From Limnohabitans parvus II-B4 (GTDB lineage Bacteria; Pseudomonadota; Gammaproteobacteria; Burkholderiales; Burkholderiaceae_C), in NCBI RefSeq assembly GCF_003063455.1, contig NZ_NESN01000005.1, positions 193,506-257,505 on the forward strand: DNA of 64,000 nt. Reading direction: 5' to 3'. The notes beneath the pieces were generated by a model. The model saw only the letters and a list, made by a program, of their open reading frames with translations. It searched no databases and was not told the DNA's origin. The position numbers and the translations under genes were made by a program. This document shows positions 9,833 through 19,973 of this stretch, one piece after another (within the stretch, counting starts at the first letter, position 1; every line of letters starts with the position of its first letter).

Positions 9833-10431
9833 ACCGCACTGCTGACCGTACAGCCAATGTGACCCGCAAGACGGCCGAGACGAACATCCGCGTCGCCATC
9901 AACCTCGACGGCACGGGCCAAGCCAAGCTGGCTTCGGGCATCGGTTTTCTGGACCACATGCTGGACCAGATCGCCCGCCACGGCCTGATCGACCTGGACA
10001 TCGCGTGTGAAGGCGACCTGCACATCGACGGCCACCACACCGTGGAAGACATCGGCATCACCTTGGGTCAAGCTTTCGCGCAGGCGATTGGCGATAAAAA
10101 AGGCATCCGCCGTTATGGCCACGCCTACGTGCCGCTCGACGAGGCTTTGAGCCGCGTGGTGGTGGACTTTTCGGGCCGTCCCGGTTTGCACATGGACGTG
10201 AACTTCACCTCCGGCTCGCTGGGCTCGCTCGACACCCAATTGGTTTACGAGTTCTTCCAAGGCTTTGTGAATCACGCGTTGTGCACGCTGCACATCGACA
10301 ACCTCAAGGGTGTGAACGCGCACCACCAGTGCGAGACCATTTTCAAGGCCTTCGCCCGCGCCATGCGTGCCGCGCTCGAACTCGATCCCCGCTCGGCGGG
10401 CGTGATCCCATCGACCAAAGGCAGTCTCTGA
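9829..10431 (+). CDS. hisB: HisB, imidazoleglycerol-phosphate dehydratase
   Basis: Monofunctional dehydratase of 200 residues. Gammaproteobacterial HisB has an added histidinol-phosphatase domain, which is absent here. Metal-binding clusters [26 protein letters not shown] and the C-terminal [18 protein letters not shown] segment are present. The histidinol-phosphatase needed for the pathway must be encoded elsewhere. Confidence 0.97.
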   Translation: MNRTADRTANVTRKTAETNIRVAINLDGTGQAKLASGIGFLDHMLDQIARHGLIDLDIACEGDLHIDGHHTVEDIGITLGQAFAQAIGDKKGIRRYGHAYVPLDEALSRVVVDFSGRPGLHMDVNFTSGSLGSLDTQLVYEFFQGFVNHALCTLHIDNLKGVNAHHQCETIFKAFARAMRAALELDPRSAGVIPSTKGSL

Positions 10432-10432
10432 C

Positions 10433-11089
10433 ATGAGCGTCAATCGCGTTGCAGTGGTGGACTACGGCATGGGCAACCTGCGCTCCGTGGCGCAGGCGGT
10501 GATCCATGCGGCCTCCAGCGTGGACCATGCCGAAGTCACCGTCACGTCGGACCCCCAGGTCGTGCGCAATGCACACCGTGTGGTCTTGCCGGGGCAGGGC
10601 GCCATGCCCGATTGCATGCGCGAACTGCGCGAGTCGGGCCTGATGGATGCCGTGCTCGAAGCCGCCGCCAGCAAACCGCTGTTTGGCGTGTGCGTGGGCA
10701 TGCAAATGTTGCTGGACCACAGCGACGAAGGCGACACGCCCGGCTTGGGCCTGATCCCTGGCCGCGTGGTCAAGTTCGAGCTGGCTGGGCAAATTCAGCC
10801 CGATGGCACACGCTACAAAGTGCCACAAATGGGCTGGAACCAGGTTTGGCAAGATGCTCCCGCCCACCCCTTGTGGAGCGGCATTGCCGATGGCAGCTGG
10901 TACTATTTCGTGCACAGCTTCTACGCCCAAGTGGCCAACCCAGCGCACAGCGCTGCCCAGACCGACTACGGCGGCCGCTTTGCCTGCGCGATTGCACGCG
11001 ACAATATTTTTGCCACCCAGTTTCACCCTGAAAAAAGCGCGGCCCAGGGCTTGGCCTTGTTCCGTAATTTCCTCCACTGGCAGCCTTGA
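10433..11089 (+). CDS. hisH: HisH, glutamine amidotransferase subunit of IGP synthase
   Basis: Glutaminase partner of HisF. It supplies ammonia for the cyclisation that gives imidazoleglycerol phosphate and AICAR. The class I amidotransferase triad is complete: Cys87 in FGVCVGM, and His198 and Glu200 in FHPEKS. Length is 218 residues. The start is one base after the hisB stop. Confidence 0.97.
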   Translation: MSVNRVAVVDYGMGNLRSVAQAVIHAASSVDHAEVTVTSDPQVVRNAHRVVLPGQGAMPDCMRELRESGLMDAVLEAAASKPLFGVCVGMQMLLDHSDEGDTPGLGLIPGRVVKFELAGQIQPDGTRYKVPQMGWNQVWQDAPAHPLWSGIADGSWYYFVHSFYAQVANPAHSAAQTDYGGRFACAIARDNIFATQFHPEKSAAQGLALFRNFLHWQP

Positions 11090-11134
11090 GTGGTTTTCAC
11101 TGCCGTTTTTTCCTTCACCTGCTTTTAATTCGCC

Positions 11135-11875
11135 ATGATTCTGATCCCCGCCATTGACCTCAAAGACGGCCACTGCGTTCGCCTCAAGCAAGGCGATATG
11201 GACCAAGCCACGACCTTCGGTGAAGACCCGGCCGCCATGGCCCGCACTTGGCTCGAAAAAGGCGCACGCCGCCTGCACCTGGTGGATCTGAATGGCGCCT
11301 TCGCGGGCAAGCCGCAAAACTTCAGCGCCATCAAGTCCATCCTCAAGGCCGTGGGCGACGACATTCCAGTGCAATTGGGTGGCGGTATCCGCGATCTGGA
11401 CACGATCGAAAAATACATCGACAGCGGCCTGCGCTACGTCATCATCGGCACCGCCGCCGTCAAGAACCCCGGCTTTTTGAAAGACGCCTGCACTGCCTTT
11501 GGCGGCCACATCATCGTCGGCCTGGACGCCAAAGATGGCAAAGTCGCCACCGACGGCTGGAGCAAGCTCACGGGTCACGAAGTGGTGGACTTGGCCAAGA
11601 AGTTCGAAGACTGGGGCGTCGAGTCCATCATCTACACCGACATCGGCCGCGACGGCATGCTCAGCGGCATCAACATTGACGCCACCGTCAAGCTGGCCCA
11701 AGCCCTCACCATCCCTGTGATCGCCTCGGGCGGCCTGTCCAACATGGCTGATATTGAGCAGCTGTGCGCTGTCGAAGACGAAGGCGTGGAAGGCGTGATC
11801 TGCGGTCGCGCCGTGTATTCGGGCGACCTCGATTTCGCGCTGGCGCAGCAACGCGCCGACGAACTCAACGGTTGA
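11135..11875 (+). CDS. hisA: HisA, ProFAR isomerase
   Basis: Beta/alpha barrel isomerase, 246 residues, converting ProFAR to PRFAR. The N-terminal catalytic Asp8 is in [10 protein letters not shown], and the second Asp is in the [10 protein letters not shown] block. Phosphate-binding glycine loops (LGGGIRD, IASGG) are present. A 45-base gap separates it from hisH. The next gene is not a his gene, which is unusual. Confidence 0.97.
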   Translation: MILIPAIDLKDGHCVRLKQGDMDQATTFGEDPAAMARTWLEKGARRLHLVDLNGAFAGKPQNFSAIKSILKAVGDDIPVQLGGGIRDLDTIEKYIDSGLRYVIIGTAAVKNPGFLKDACTAFGGHIIVGLDAKDGKVATDGWSKLTGHEVVDLAKKFEDWGVESIIYTDIGRDGMLSGINIDATVKLAQALTIPVIASGGLSNMADIEQLCAVEDEGVEGVICGRAVYSGDLDFALAQQRADELNG

Positions 11876-11894
11876 ACCCCACAGGAAACGCCTC

Positions 11895-12764
11895 ATGACT
11901 GCGCAGGCCATTTGTCGCGACACCGTGTTCGCAGGCCTGCCGGCTTGCGAGTTGTCGCTGCCAGCAGGCGACCGCCTGGTGGTGGCACTGCACGGCGCGC
12001 ATGTGCTGTCTTGGGTATCGGGCGGGCAAGAGCGGCTGTACCTCAGCCCCCAAAGCGTGATGGACGGCCAAGCTGCCATCCGCGGCGGTGTCCCCGTGTG
12101 CTTTCCGCAGTTCAACCAACGCGGCCCCATGGCCGACCGTTTGCCCAAACACGGCTTTGCCCGCAACGTGGCCTGGCAAGCCGATGCGGCTGAACTGAGC
12201 GATGACCATGCCCGCCTCACACTGCGCCTGAAAGACAACGCCCAAACCCGCGCCTGGTGGCCCCAAGCCTTTGCCTTGGCGCTGCACATCGACCTGAGTC
12301 CGGGTGCCTTGCAACTGACGCTGGATGTGCACAACACAGACACCCAAGCGCTGGCGTTCTCTGGCGCACTGCACACCTATTTGGCCGTGCCCGACGTGAC
12401 GCAGGCCACGCTGCAGGGCCTGGGCGGTCAGCCCGAGTGGGATTCACTCACCGACACCCATGCGCCCGCTGTCGACACGCTGCGGTTTGCTGCCGAATTT
12501 GACCGCGTGTACGAAGCGGCACCCAACACGGCCGCGTTGCCGATGACGCTGAACCAGTCCCTGCAGATCAGCCAAAGCCCAAGCTGGGCCAACACCGTGG
12601 TCTGGAACCCCGCGCAAGACCTGTGCAAGCGCCTGGCCGACATGCCCGAAGACGGCTGGCGGCACATGATGTGCGTCGAAGCCGCTCAGGTCTACACACC
12701 CATCACCTTGCCTGCGGGCGGGCGCTGGACGGGCTGGCAACGCTTGCAAGTGCTGAAACCCTAA
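11895..12764 (+). CDS. D-hexose-6-phosphate mutarotase (YeaD-like aldose epimerase)
   Basis: Galactose-mutarotase-fold enzyme of 289 residues that probably interconverts anomers of glucose 6-phosphate or a similar sugar phosphate. Family blocks include LYLSPQSVMDGQAAIRGGVP with the following CFPQFNQRGP, HGFARN, LHTYLAV and the C-terminal MMCVEAAQ. It is inserted between hisA and hisF on the same strand with short gaps, so it is probably cotranscribed. I know of no direct role in histidine synthesis. Confidence 0.85.
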   Translation: MTAQAICRDTVFAGLPACELSLPAGDRLVVALHGAHVLSWVSGGQERLYLSPQSVMDGQAAIRGGVPVCFPQFNQRGPMADRLPKHGFARNVAWQADAAELSDDHARLTLRLKDNAQTRAWWPQAFALALHIDLSPGALQLTLDVHNTDTQALAFSGALHTYLAVPDVTQATLQGLGGQPEWDSLTDTHAPAVDTLRFAAEFDRVYEAAPNTAALPMTLNQSLQISQSPSWANTVVWNPAQDLCKRLADMPEDGWRHMMCVEAAQVYTPITLPAGGRWTGWQRLQVLKP

Positions 12765-12796
12765 AACCCTGAACCCATTCAACAAGAGAAGTCTCC

Positions 12797-13597
<801 letters not shown>

Positions 13598-13599
13598 AC

Positions 13600-13989
13600 A
13601 TGAATTGGCTCGACTCCATCAAATGGGACGACAGAGGCCTGGTGCCTGTGATCGCCCAAGAAAAAGACACTGGTGATGTGCTGATGTTCGCTTGGATGAA
13701 CCGCGAGGCGCTGCAAAAGACGGCCGAACTCAAGCGGGCGGTGTATTTCAGCCGTTCACGCAACAAGCTGTGGTTCAAGGGCGAAGAGTCGGGCCATGTG
13801 CAGACGGTGCATGACATCCGCATCGATTGCGACAACGATGTGGTGCTGCTCAAAATCACCCAGCTGGGGCACGAGCCGGGCATTGCCTGCCACACGGGCC
13901 GTCACAGCTGCTTTTTCCAGAGCCTGCAAGCCGACGAGTGGCAGGCGGCTGATCCGGTCCTGAAAGACCCCGAAACCATTTACAAGTGA
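13600..13989 (+). CDS. hisI: HisI, phosphoribosyl-AMP cyclohydrolase
   Basis: Zinc enzyme that opens the purine ring of phosphoribosyl-AMP, 129 residues from ATG 13600 (a GTG at 13594 is a possible alternative). Motifs: [22 protein letters not shown], and DCDNDVVLL followed by the Cys-containing CHTGRHSCF. It is separate from HisE, unlike the fused HisIE of enterobacteria. Confidence 0.95.
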   Translation: MNWLDSIKWDDRGLVPVIAQEKDTGDVLMFAWMNREALQKTAELKRAVYFSRSRNKLWFKGEESGHVQTVHDIRIDCDNDVVLLKITQLGHEPGIACHTGRHSCFFQSLQADEWQAADPVLKDPETIYK

Positions 13990-13994
13990 GCGCC

Positions 13995-14363
13995 ATGAGT
14001 AACCAGGACATCCTTGACCGCCTCGCAGCTGTGGTCGAAAGCCGCAAGGTCATCAACGGCGGCGACCCCGAAAAAAGTTATGTGGCCCGCCTGCTGCACA
14101 AAGGGCCTGACGCCTTTTTGAAGAAGATTGGCGAAGAAGCCACCGAGACCGTGATGGCCGCCAAAGACGTGGACCATGGCGGGGACAAAACCAAGCTGGT
14201 GGGTGAGGTTGCCGACCTGTGGTTCCACAGCATGATCGCGCTGGCGCACTACGGCCTGACGCCTGCCGACGTGGTCAATGAGCTGGCCCGCCGTGAGGGC
14301 CTGAGCGGCCTGGAAGAAAAAGCCCTGCGCAAAGTGCAAGAGCGTGAGCGTTTGGGCGAATAA
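13995..14363 (+). CDS. hisE: HisE, phosphoribosyl-ATP pyrophosphatase
   Basis: MazG-like pyrophosphohydrolase of 122 residues that removes pyrophosphate from phosphoribosyl-ATP. The start at ATG 13995 follows the hisI stop by five bases. An in-frame GTG at 13986 would overlap hisI. The conserved [16 protein letters not shown] and [13 protein letters not shown] metal-binding helices are present. Last recognised his gene. Confidence 0.95.
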   Translation: MSNQDILDRLAAVVESRKVINGGDPEKSYVARLLHKGPDAFLKKIGEEATETVMAAKDVDHGGDKTKLVGEVADLWFHSMIALAHYGLTPADVVNELARREGLSGLEEKALRKVQERERLGE

Positions 14364-14366
14364 ACC

Positions 14367-14729
14367 ATGACCGATCAGCCTGTGGACGACAGCACCCACA
14401 CCATCAGTTGGGTCAGTTACATCCTGCACCTGATCGTGGCCGTGAGCGCCATCGTGCCGGGTGCACAGATGGGCCCGGCTTTGCTGGTGGTGGCGCTCAT
14501 CATCGATTTGGTCAAAAAAGGCGACACCACAGGCTGGGAAGCCACACATTTCAGCTACCGCATCCGCACCGTCATCTGGGTGGCGGTGCTGTATCTGGTG
14601 ACTTTGCCTCTGTGGCTGTTCTTTTTCTTCCCAGGCTGGCTGGCTTGGGTGGGCATCTCCATCTGGTTTTTGTACCGCATCGTGCGGGGCATGGTGCGCC
14701 TGAACACGCAGCAGCCCGTGACCGACTGA
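14367..14729 (+). CDS. DUF4870-type small membrane protein
   Basis: A 120-residue protein with about three hydrophobic segments (roughly residues 17-35, 65-85 and 90-108). The pattern resembles the DUF4870/Tic20-like family, whose function is not established. It starts three bases after hisE, so it is likely in the same transcript. No catalytic residues are evident. Confidence 0.7.
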   Translation: MTDQPVDDSTHTISWVSYILHLIVAVSAIVPGAQMGPALLVVALIIDLVKKGDTTGWEATHFSYRIRTVIWVAVLYLVTLPLWLFFFFPGWLAWVGISIWFLYRIVRGMVRLNTQQPVTD

Positions 14730-14757
14730 ATTTTTGACTTTGAATCTCGCTCCAACC

Positions 14758-15114
14758 ATGACCGACGCCAACTGCCTTTTTTGCAAAATCATCGCGGGCA
14801 AAATCCCGTCGCGCAAAGTGCACGAAGACGACCATGTGTTCGCCTTTCACGACATCGCACCTTGGGCACCCGTTCATTTCCTGATCATTCCCAAGCTGCA
14901 CATCCCGTCAATGGCACATCTGGCCCCGGAGCATGCAGGTTTGATGGGGCACATGATGACCTTGGCCCCGAAGCTGGCCCAGCAGGAGGGCTGCAACCCC
15001 TATCCCGACGGAGGGTTCCGGATCGTGGTCAACAACGGGGCCGAGGGTGGGCAGGAAGTGCACCACCTGCACATGCACGTCATGGGTGGCCCGCGCCCTT
15101 GGCTCAGGGGTTAA
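14758..15114 (+). CDS. HIT-family nucleotide hydrolase (HinT-like)
   Basis: Histidine-triad protein of 118 residues, probably hydrolysing nucleoside phosphoramidates or related adenylates. The triad is visible as HLHMHVMGG near the C terminus. The N-terminal CLFCKIIAGKIPS is typical. ATG 14758 is chosen over an upstream frame extension because conserved sequence begins there. The gene commonly lies between hisE and tatA in Burkholderiales. Confidence 0.9.
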   Translation: MTDANCLFCKIIAGKIPSRKVHEDDHVFAFHDIAPWAPVHFLIIPKLHIPSMAHLAPEHAGLMGHMMTLAPKLAQQEGCNPYPDGGFRIVVNNGAEGGQEVHHLHMHVMGGPRPWLRG

Positions 15115-15191
15115 ACGGGCTCGCAAACAAGCACTTGGGCCTTAATTCCTTGTCGGCTCAAGGCAGATCCTATTCCGGGTGTGACACCCCT

Positions 15192-15197
15192 TAGAAT
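15192..15197 (+). promoter_or_regulatory. possible -10 element for tatABC
   Basis: TAGAAT 25 bases before the tatA ATG, followed by a ribosome binding site (TAGGAG). No strong -35 is seen. Confidence 0.3.
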
Positions 15198-15222
15198 CCA
15201 GCAACAACGTTAGGAGATATTC

Positions 15223-15459
15223 ATGGGTTCCTTTTCCATTTGGCACTGGCTGATCGTGCTGTTGATCGTGGTCATGGTGTTTGGCACAAAAAAGCTCAAA
15301 AACATGGGCTCTGACCTGGGTGGTGCCGTCAAAGGTTTCAAAGACGGCATGAAAGACGGCGGCAAGTCCGATGAGGTCGCTCCCGCTGCGGGCCAAGTCG
15401 CTTCCTCTGCGCAGGCTGAAAAGACCACCATCGATGTCGAAGCCAAGACCAAGTCTTGA
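15223..15459 (+). CDS. tatA: TatA, twin-arginine translocase pore subunit
   Basis: Membrane protein of 78 residues with one N-terminal membrane helix (about residues 5-20), the [14 protein letters not shown] hinge and amphipathic helix, and a charged tail. TatA oligomers form the transport path for folded proteins. It is followed by tatB and tatC. Several proteins in the sulfur region of this window have Tat-type leaders (SoxC, the FccB-like protein), so this system is probably their exporter. Confidence 0.95.
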   Translation: MGSFSIWHWLIVLLIVVMVFGTKKLKNMGSDLGGAVKGFKDGMKDGGKSDEVAPAAGQVASSAQAEKTTIDVEAKTKS

Positions 15460-15485
15460 GCGTTTGAACGAACGAACGCTGTACT

Positions 15486-15953
15486 GTGCTTGATTTAGGT
15501 ATTTCAAAAATGGCGCTGATCGGCGTCGTGGCGTTGATCGTCATCGGCCCCGAAAAGCTGCCCAAAGTGGCCCGGACCCTGGGCACTTTGCTGGGCAAGG
15601 CGCAGCGTTATGTGGCCGACGTCAAGGCCGAGGTCAACCGGTCCATGGACCTGGAAGAGCTCAAGAAAATGAAAGAGTCGATGGAGACGGCTGCACGCGA
15701 TGTCGAGCAGACGGTCCAGACCACCGCTTCAGATTTTGAAAAAGACTGGGCCGACACCACGGCAGGCCTGACCCATGATCTGCCTGAACTCGAGACGCCG
15801 CCACCTGAGTACAAACGCCCGGACAAAAATTGGCGTCTCAAGCGTGGCGCGGTGCCTCAGTGGTACAAAGCGCGCTCGGGTGTCCGTACCAAGGCCCTTT
15901 CCGGGGCTGCGCGCGTAGCACGTTACCGGCCCAAGTCCCTCAACTCTCTGTGA
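15486..15953 (+). CDS. tatB: TatB, Sec-independent translocase subunit
   Basis: 155 residues, translated from a GTG start that gives [19 protein letters not shown], which matches the conserved TatB beginning. One membrane helix is followed by [11 protein letters not shown] and a long amphipathic region. TatB and TatC together bind the twin-arginine signal. The N-terminal Glu is absent, as in many TatB proteins. Confidence 0.93.
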   Translation: MLDLGISKMALIGVVALIVIGPEKLPKVARTLGTLLGKAQRYVADVKAEVNRSMDLEELKKMKESMETAARDVEQTVQTTASDFEKDWADTTAGLTHDLPELETPPPEYKRPDKNWRLKRGAVPQWYKARSGVRTKALSGAARVARYRPKSLNSL

Positions 15954-15995
15954 TGGCCGCGCACCTTGGGTGCAGGTCTTCCAACCCACTTCGCC

Positions 15996-16784
15996 ATGTC
16001 TGACTCCCATCCCAAGCCCGAAGACGAACTTGCCGGTTCAGAGCAGCCGTTCGTGGCGCATTTGATTGAATTGCGTGACCGCTTGATCTGGGCGGTGGCG
16101 GCGGTGGCGATCGCGGCCGCTGCTTTGGCGATTTACCCAGGCCCTGGCGATCTGTATGACATCCTGGCTGCGCCCTTGATCGTCCATTTGCCCAAAGGCG
16201 CGACCTTGATTGCCACCTCGGTGATCTCGCCTTTCATGGTGCCGCTCAAGATTTTGTTGATGGCGGCGTTTCTGATCGCCTTGCCCGTGGTGCTTTATCA
16301 AGTTTGGGCCTTCATCGCGCCGGGGCTGTATGCCCATGAAAAAAAACTGGTGATGCCCCTGGTGGTGTCCAGTACCGTGCTCTTTTTCATTGGCGTGGCA
16401 TTTTGCTATTTCTTTGTCTTTGGTCAGGTGTTCAGTTTCATTCAGAGCTTTGCCCCCAAAAGCATCACGGCTGCGCCTGACATTGAAGCGTATTTGAGCT
16501 TCGTGTTGACCATGTTCTTGGCCTTTGGTTTGGCGTTTGAGGTACCTGTGGCGGTGGTGGTGCTGGCCCGCATGGGCGTGGTCAGCATCCAAAAACTGAA
16601 GGATTTCAGGGGTTACTTCGTGGTACTGGCTTTTGTCATTGCCGCTGTGGTCACCCCACCCGATGTGGTGTCGCAGCTGGCGCTGGCCATTCCGATGTGC
16701 TTGCTGTACGAGTTGGGGATCTGGGCTGCACAGATTTTCATCAAGCACACGCAGGCACCCGCAGAGCCAGAAGACGCTGCTTGA
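15996..16784 (+). CDS. tatC: TatC, twin-arginine signal receptor
   Basis: Six-helix inner-membrane protein of 262 residues from ATG 15996. Conserved N-terminal FVAHLIELRDRL and the periplasmic FIAPGLYAHEKK segment are present, as is the TPPDVVSQ region near the last helices. It completes the tatABC operon and is followed by a strong hairpin terminator. Confidence 0.96.
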   Translation: MSDSHPKPEDELAGSEQPFVAHLIELRDRLIWAVAAVAIAAAALAIYPGPGDLYDILAAPLIVHLPKGATLIATSVISPFMVPLKILLMAAFLIALPVVLYQVWAFIAPGLYAHEKKLVMPLVVSSTVLFFIGVAFCYFFVFGQVFSFIQSFAPKSITAAPDIEAYLSFVLTMFLAFGLAFEVPVAVVVLARMGVVSIQKLKDFRGYFVVLAFVIAAVVTPPDVVSQLALAIPMCLLYELGIWAAQIFIKHTQAPAEPEDAA

Positions 16785-16803
16785 AGGCATCAGACATCCA
16801 AAA

Positions 16804-16829
16804 CAAAAGAGGCCGACAGGCCTCTTTTG
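16804..16829. terminator. bidirectional terminator between tatC and the HtrA-type protease
   Basis: Perfect 11-bp stem CAAAAGAGGCC/GGCCTCTTTTG with a GACA loop. A and T runs on the two arms allow it to serve both convergent genes. Confidence 0.85.
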
Positions 16830-16859
16830 CATGGAGCAGGGCATTGTTGCCACTATGGA

Positions 16860-18017
16860 TTATTTGCGGAGCTTGCCGGCAGCAGGGCGTTCGGCAGGTG
16901 TCAGGCGCAGATTGATCTCGCCTTGGCGTCGCCAGACGTGTATCTCAGCCGGTGCACCGGGTTTCAAGCCGGCGACCTGTGTCAACAGCTCGGCCACGTT
17001 GTGCACGGGTTGCCCTGCCACTTTGACGATCACATCACCGGGTCGGATGCCCGCCGTGGCGGCTGGTCCGTTTTTGAGCACGCCGGTGATCACCACGCCC
17101 TCAGGCAGGGGTAGGCCCGATTTGGGCAGTTGGAAGCTCTCAGCCAGTTCGGGCGACATGTCTTGCGGCTCAACCCCGATCCAGCCTCGGATGACTTTGC
17201 CGTTTTTCAGCAAATCCTGCATGACTTGTTGGGCTGTGGAAATCGGGATCGCAAAGCCAATGCCCATGCTACCGCCTGAACGCGAGTAAATGGCTGTGTT
17301 GATGCCCATCAGGTGGCCATTCACATCGACCAATGCGCCGCCCGAATTGCCGGGGTTGATGGCGGCATCGGTCTGAATGAAGTTTTCGAAGGTGTTGATG
17401 CCCAGTTGGCTGCGGCCTAAGGCGCTGACGATGCCCGATGTCACGGTTTGTCCCACACCAAAAGGGTTGCCAATGGCCAGCACCACATCGCCCACCTGCA
17501 GGTTTTGGATTTGCCCCAGCACAATCACAGGCAATTTGTCGAGGGTGATTTTGAGCAGCGCTAGATCGGTGTCGGGGTCGGTGCCAATGACTTTGGCTGC
17601 AGCGCGTCGGCCATCGGCCAACACGACTTCGATGTCGTCAGCGTCTTCAATGACATGGTTGTTGGTCAGGATGTGGCCTTCGGGGCTGACGATGACGCCA
17701 CTGCCCAACCCGGCCGGATTTTGTTCTTCTTGCTCACCGTTGAAAAACTTGAACCAAGGGTCTTGGCTTTGCGGGGGCAGGCTGTTGGCCTTGCTGGTGT
17801 TGATGCTGACCACCGCTGGAGACGCTTGCCGGGCTGGTGCGCTCAGGCTGCCCACCGGACGGCTCAGGGGTGAACCTGCGGGGGCTTGCAGCAAAGTCAT
17901 GCCGTCGGTGGAACGCTGCGCGTTGCGCAGCCATTCGGGCTGGAGCGTGGCGACCACAAACCAGACCGCCAGCAAGACCGTCACCCATTGGGAAAAGAGA
18001 AGCCAATAACGTTTCAT
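16860..18017 (-). CDS. HtrA-family periplasmic serine protease, single PDZ (DegS-like layout)
   Basis: Trypsin-like protease of 385 residues from ATG 18017. A membrane-spanning N terminus (about residues 8-24) is followed by the protease domain and one C-terminal PDZ domain. The catalytic triad is His121 (TNNHV), Asp151 (DTDLALLK) and Ser225 (GNSGGALV). A single PDZ and an uncleaved anchor resemble DegS, which starts the sigma-E envelope response, rather than the two-PDZ DegP/DegQ. The usual automated name would be DegQ or Do-like. It is convergent with tatC and divergent from the nif3-like gene. Confidence 0.88.
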   Translation of the reverse strand: MKRYWLLFSQWVTVLLAVWFVVATLQPEWLRNAQRSTDGMTLLQAPAGSPLSRPVGSLSAPARQASPAVVSINTSKANSLPPQSQDPWFKFFNGEQEEQNPAGLGSGVIVSPEGHILTNNHVIEDADDIEVVLADGRRAAAKVIGTDPDTDLALLKITLDKLPVIVLGQIQNLQVGDVVLAIGNPFGVGQTVTSGIVSALGRSQLGINTFENFIQTDAAINPGNSGGALVDVNGHLMGINTAIYSRSGGSMGIGFAIPISTAQQVMQDLLKNGKVIRGWIGVEPQDMSPELAESFQLPKSGLPLPEGVVITGVLKNGPAATAGIRPGDVIVKVAGQPVHNVAELLTQVAGLKPGAPAEIHVWRRQGEINLRLTPAERPAAGKLRK

Positions 18018-18032
18018 GGTGACAGATTGTCC

Positions 18033-18067
18033 TTGATTCGCAATAACCACAACCCCATGCGAATCAA
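18033..18067. promoter_or_regulatory. perfect 10-bp inverted repeat in a divergent promoter region
   Basis: TTGATTCGCA at 18033-18042 and TGCGAATCAA at 18058-18067 are exact reverse complements separated by 15 bases. They lie between the divergent protease and nif3-like genes. This could be an operator or a hairpin in the protease leader. Confidence 0.4.
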
Positions 18068-18119
18068 CTCACGAATGCCTTGCGCCACAATACCAACTCA
18101 AGACAGAAAGCTCCCTACG

Positions 18120-18872
18120 ATGACCCATGCCAACATCCTGGGCCAGGCCTTTGATGCCTTGCTCCAACCCGACAAGTTCCGCGATTACGGCCCCAATGGC
18201 CTGCAGGTCGAAGGGGACCGCGACGTGAAATTGCTGGTCAGCGGCGTCACAGCCAGCCGTGCCCTGATCGAAGCCGCCATTGAAGCCGATGCCGATGCCA
18301 TTTTGGTGCACCATGGCCTGTTCTGGCGTGGCCAGGATGGGCGCGTCACAGGCTGGATGCGGGAGCGGCTGCGCTTGTTGCTGACCCACGGCATTCACCT
18401 GTTTGCTTACCACTTGCCGCTCGATGCCCACCCCGAATTGGGCAACAACGCCCAATTGGCGCGCGTGCTGGGCTTGCAGATAGAGGGCCGTTTTGGCGAA
18501 CAAGACTTGGGTTTTTTGGGGGCGGGCACACCCGACTGGTCTAGTTCTCAGGTTCTGGCCGATCATGTGGCGGCTGTTCTTGGGCATTCCGTGACCTGTG
18601 TTGGCGGCACCGACAGGCCTGTTCGCCGTGTGGCTTGGTGCACTGGCGGCGCGCAAGGCTATTTTGAGTCGGCCATTGCCCAAGGTGTGGATGCTTTCAT
18701 CACGGGTGAAATTTCGGAGCCTCAAGCCCATCTGGCTAAAGAAACAGGCGTTGCCTTTCTGGCGTGTGGCCACCATGCAAGTGAACGCTATGGCGCTCCG
18801 GCTGTTGCAGCGCGGGTGGCGCAAGACCTGGGTTTGCAGCACCGATTCATTGAAATTGACAACCCGGCCTGA
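18120..18872 (+). CDS. Nif3-like dinuclear metal-centre protein (YbgI family)
   Basis: 250 residues from ATG 18120. A longer frame through the divergent protease gene is rejected. Metal-ligand motifs typical of the family are visible: DAILVHHGLFW, FAYHLPLDAHPELGNNA and the C-terminal CGHHASERYG. The family forms a toroidal hexamer. The biochemical role is uncertain, with GTP cyclohydrolase-like activity proposed. It is followed 11 bases later by pdxA. Confidence 0.88.
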   Translation: MTHANILGQAFDALLQPDKFRDYGPNGLQVEGDRDVKLLVSGVTASRALIEAAIEADADAILVHHGLFWRGQDGRVTGWMRERLRLLLTHGIHLFAYHLPLDAHPELGNNAQLARVLGLQIEGRFGEQDLGFLGAGTPDWSSSQVLADHVAAVLGHSVTCVGGTDRPVRRVAWCTGGAQGYFESAIAQGVDAFITGEISEPQAHLAKETGVAFLACGHHASERYGAPAVAARVAQDLGLQHRFIEIDNPA

Positions 18873-18883
18873 GGTGCACCTGC

Positions 18884-19960
18884 ATGACATCCGAATCCGC
18901 CCTGCAGACCCCCTTGATCCGGCATCCCATCGCCATCACACCGGGCGACCCTTGCGGCATTGGTCCTGAAATCATTGCCCGTGCTTGGTGCCTAGCACCC
19001 GAGGTGACTCAGGCTTGTTTTGTGGCGGGCGATGTGGGCCTGATGCGCCGAGCGATGGCCTTGGTGCAAGCGGTGCCGACTTTTCCGGTTTGTGAAATCC
19101 AGACACCTGCAGAGGCCTTGTCCGTGCCGCCGCGCTGCCTGCCCGTGTTGCAGGTGGTGCCTGTTGCGCCTGTGCTGCCTTGGGGGCAGGTCGATGCCCG
19201 TGCGGGGCAATTGGCGGGTGATGCCGTGTTGTGGGCCACCCGTGCGGCTTTGCGGGGCGAGGTGGCCGCGCTGGTGACGGCCCCTTTGCACAAGGAGGCC
19301 TTGCATGAGGCTGGCGCGCCTTACAACCAATACCCCGGTCACACCGAATTGCTGCAAGCCGAGGCGGCCCGGCATGCGGGTGTGCCGGTCGAGCAAATGC
19401 CTGTGCGCATGATGCTGGCCAACGATGAGCTGCGGACGGTACTGGTGAGCATTCATGTGTCCTTGCGCGATGCGCTGGAGGCCATCACGGTCGAGCGTGT
19501 GTTGCAAACTTTGCGCATCACCGATGCGTCATTGGCAAAAATTTTGGGCCACAGACCGCGCATGGCTGTTGCAGGCGTCAATCCGCATGCAGGCGAGGGT
19601 GGTTTGTTTGGCCGTGAAGAAATCGAAATTCTGCAGCCCTGCCTGGCTCTGGCCATGCAGGAGGGGCTGGATGTGCATGGCCCTTATGCCCCCGACACCG
19701 TTTTCATGCGGGCTCGAAAACAGGCTGATGGCCGGCGTGAATTTGACGTGGTCATCGCGATGTACCACGACCAAGGCTTGATCCCGGTCAAGTACTTAGG
19801 GGTGGAGCAGGGGGTCAATGTGACCCTGGGCTTGCCTCTGGTCAGGACCAGTCCAGACCATGGCACGGCCATGGACTTGGCGGGCAAAGGCTTGGCCGAT
19901 GCCCGCAGCATGATCGAGGCCATTCGCATGGCGCGGCAAATGGTCAGCGGCGCGCACTGA
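18884..19960 (+). CDS. pdxA: PdxA, 4-hydroxythreonine-4-phosphate dehydrogenase
   Basis: NAD-dependent enzyme of pyridoxal phosphate synthesis, 358 residues. Motifs: ITPGDPCGIGPEI near the start, TAPLHKEAL, the metal-binding GHTELL, NPHAGEGG and YHDQGLIPVKY. Some PdxA2 paralogues have other roles, but the length and motifs fit the biosynthetic enzyme. It is convergent with mscL, 13 bases away. Confidence 0.93.
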   Translation: MTSESALQTPLIRHPIAITPGDPCGIGPEIIARAWCLAPEVTQACFVAGDVGLMRRAMALVQAVPTFPVCEIQTPAEALSVPPRCLPVLQVVPVAPVLPWGQVDARAGQLAGDAVLWATRAALRGEVAALVTAPLHKEALHEAGAPYNQYPGHTELLQAEAARHAGVPVEQMPVRMMLANDELRTVLVSIHVSLRDALEAITVERVLQTLRITDASLAKILGHRPRMAVAGVNPHAGEGGLFGREEIEILQPCLALAMQEGLDVHGPYAPDTVFMRARKQADGRREFDVVIAMYHDQGLIPVKYLGVEQGVNVTLGLPLVRTSPDHGTAMDLAGKGLADARSMIEAIRMARQMVSGAH

Positions 19961-19973
19961 ACTTTGGTGCGTG

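Noticed and set aside
10343..12376. 677-codon open frame on the minus strand across hisB-hisH-hisA
   Set aside because: It is the shadow of well-identified his genes on the plus strand, with no domain pattern of its own; GC-rich codon use leaves the opposite strand open.
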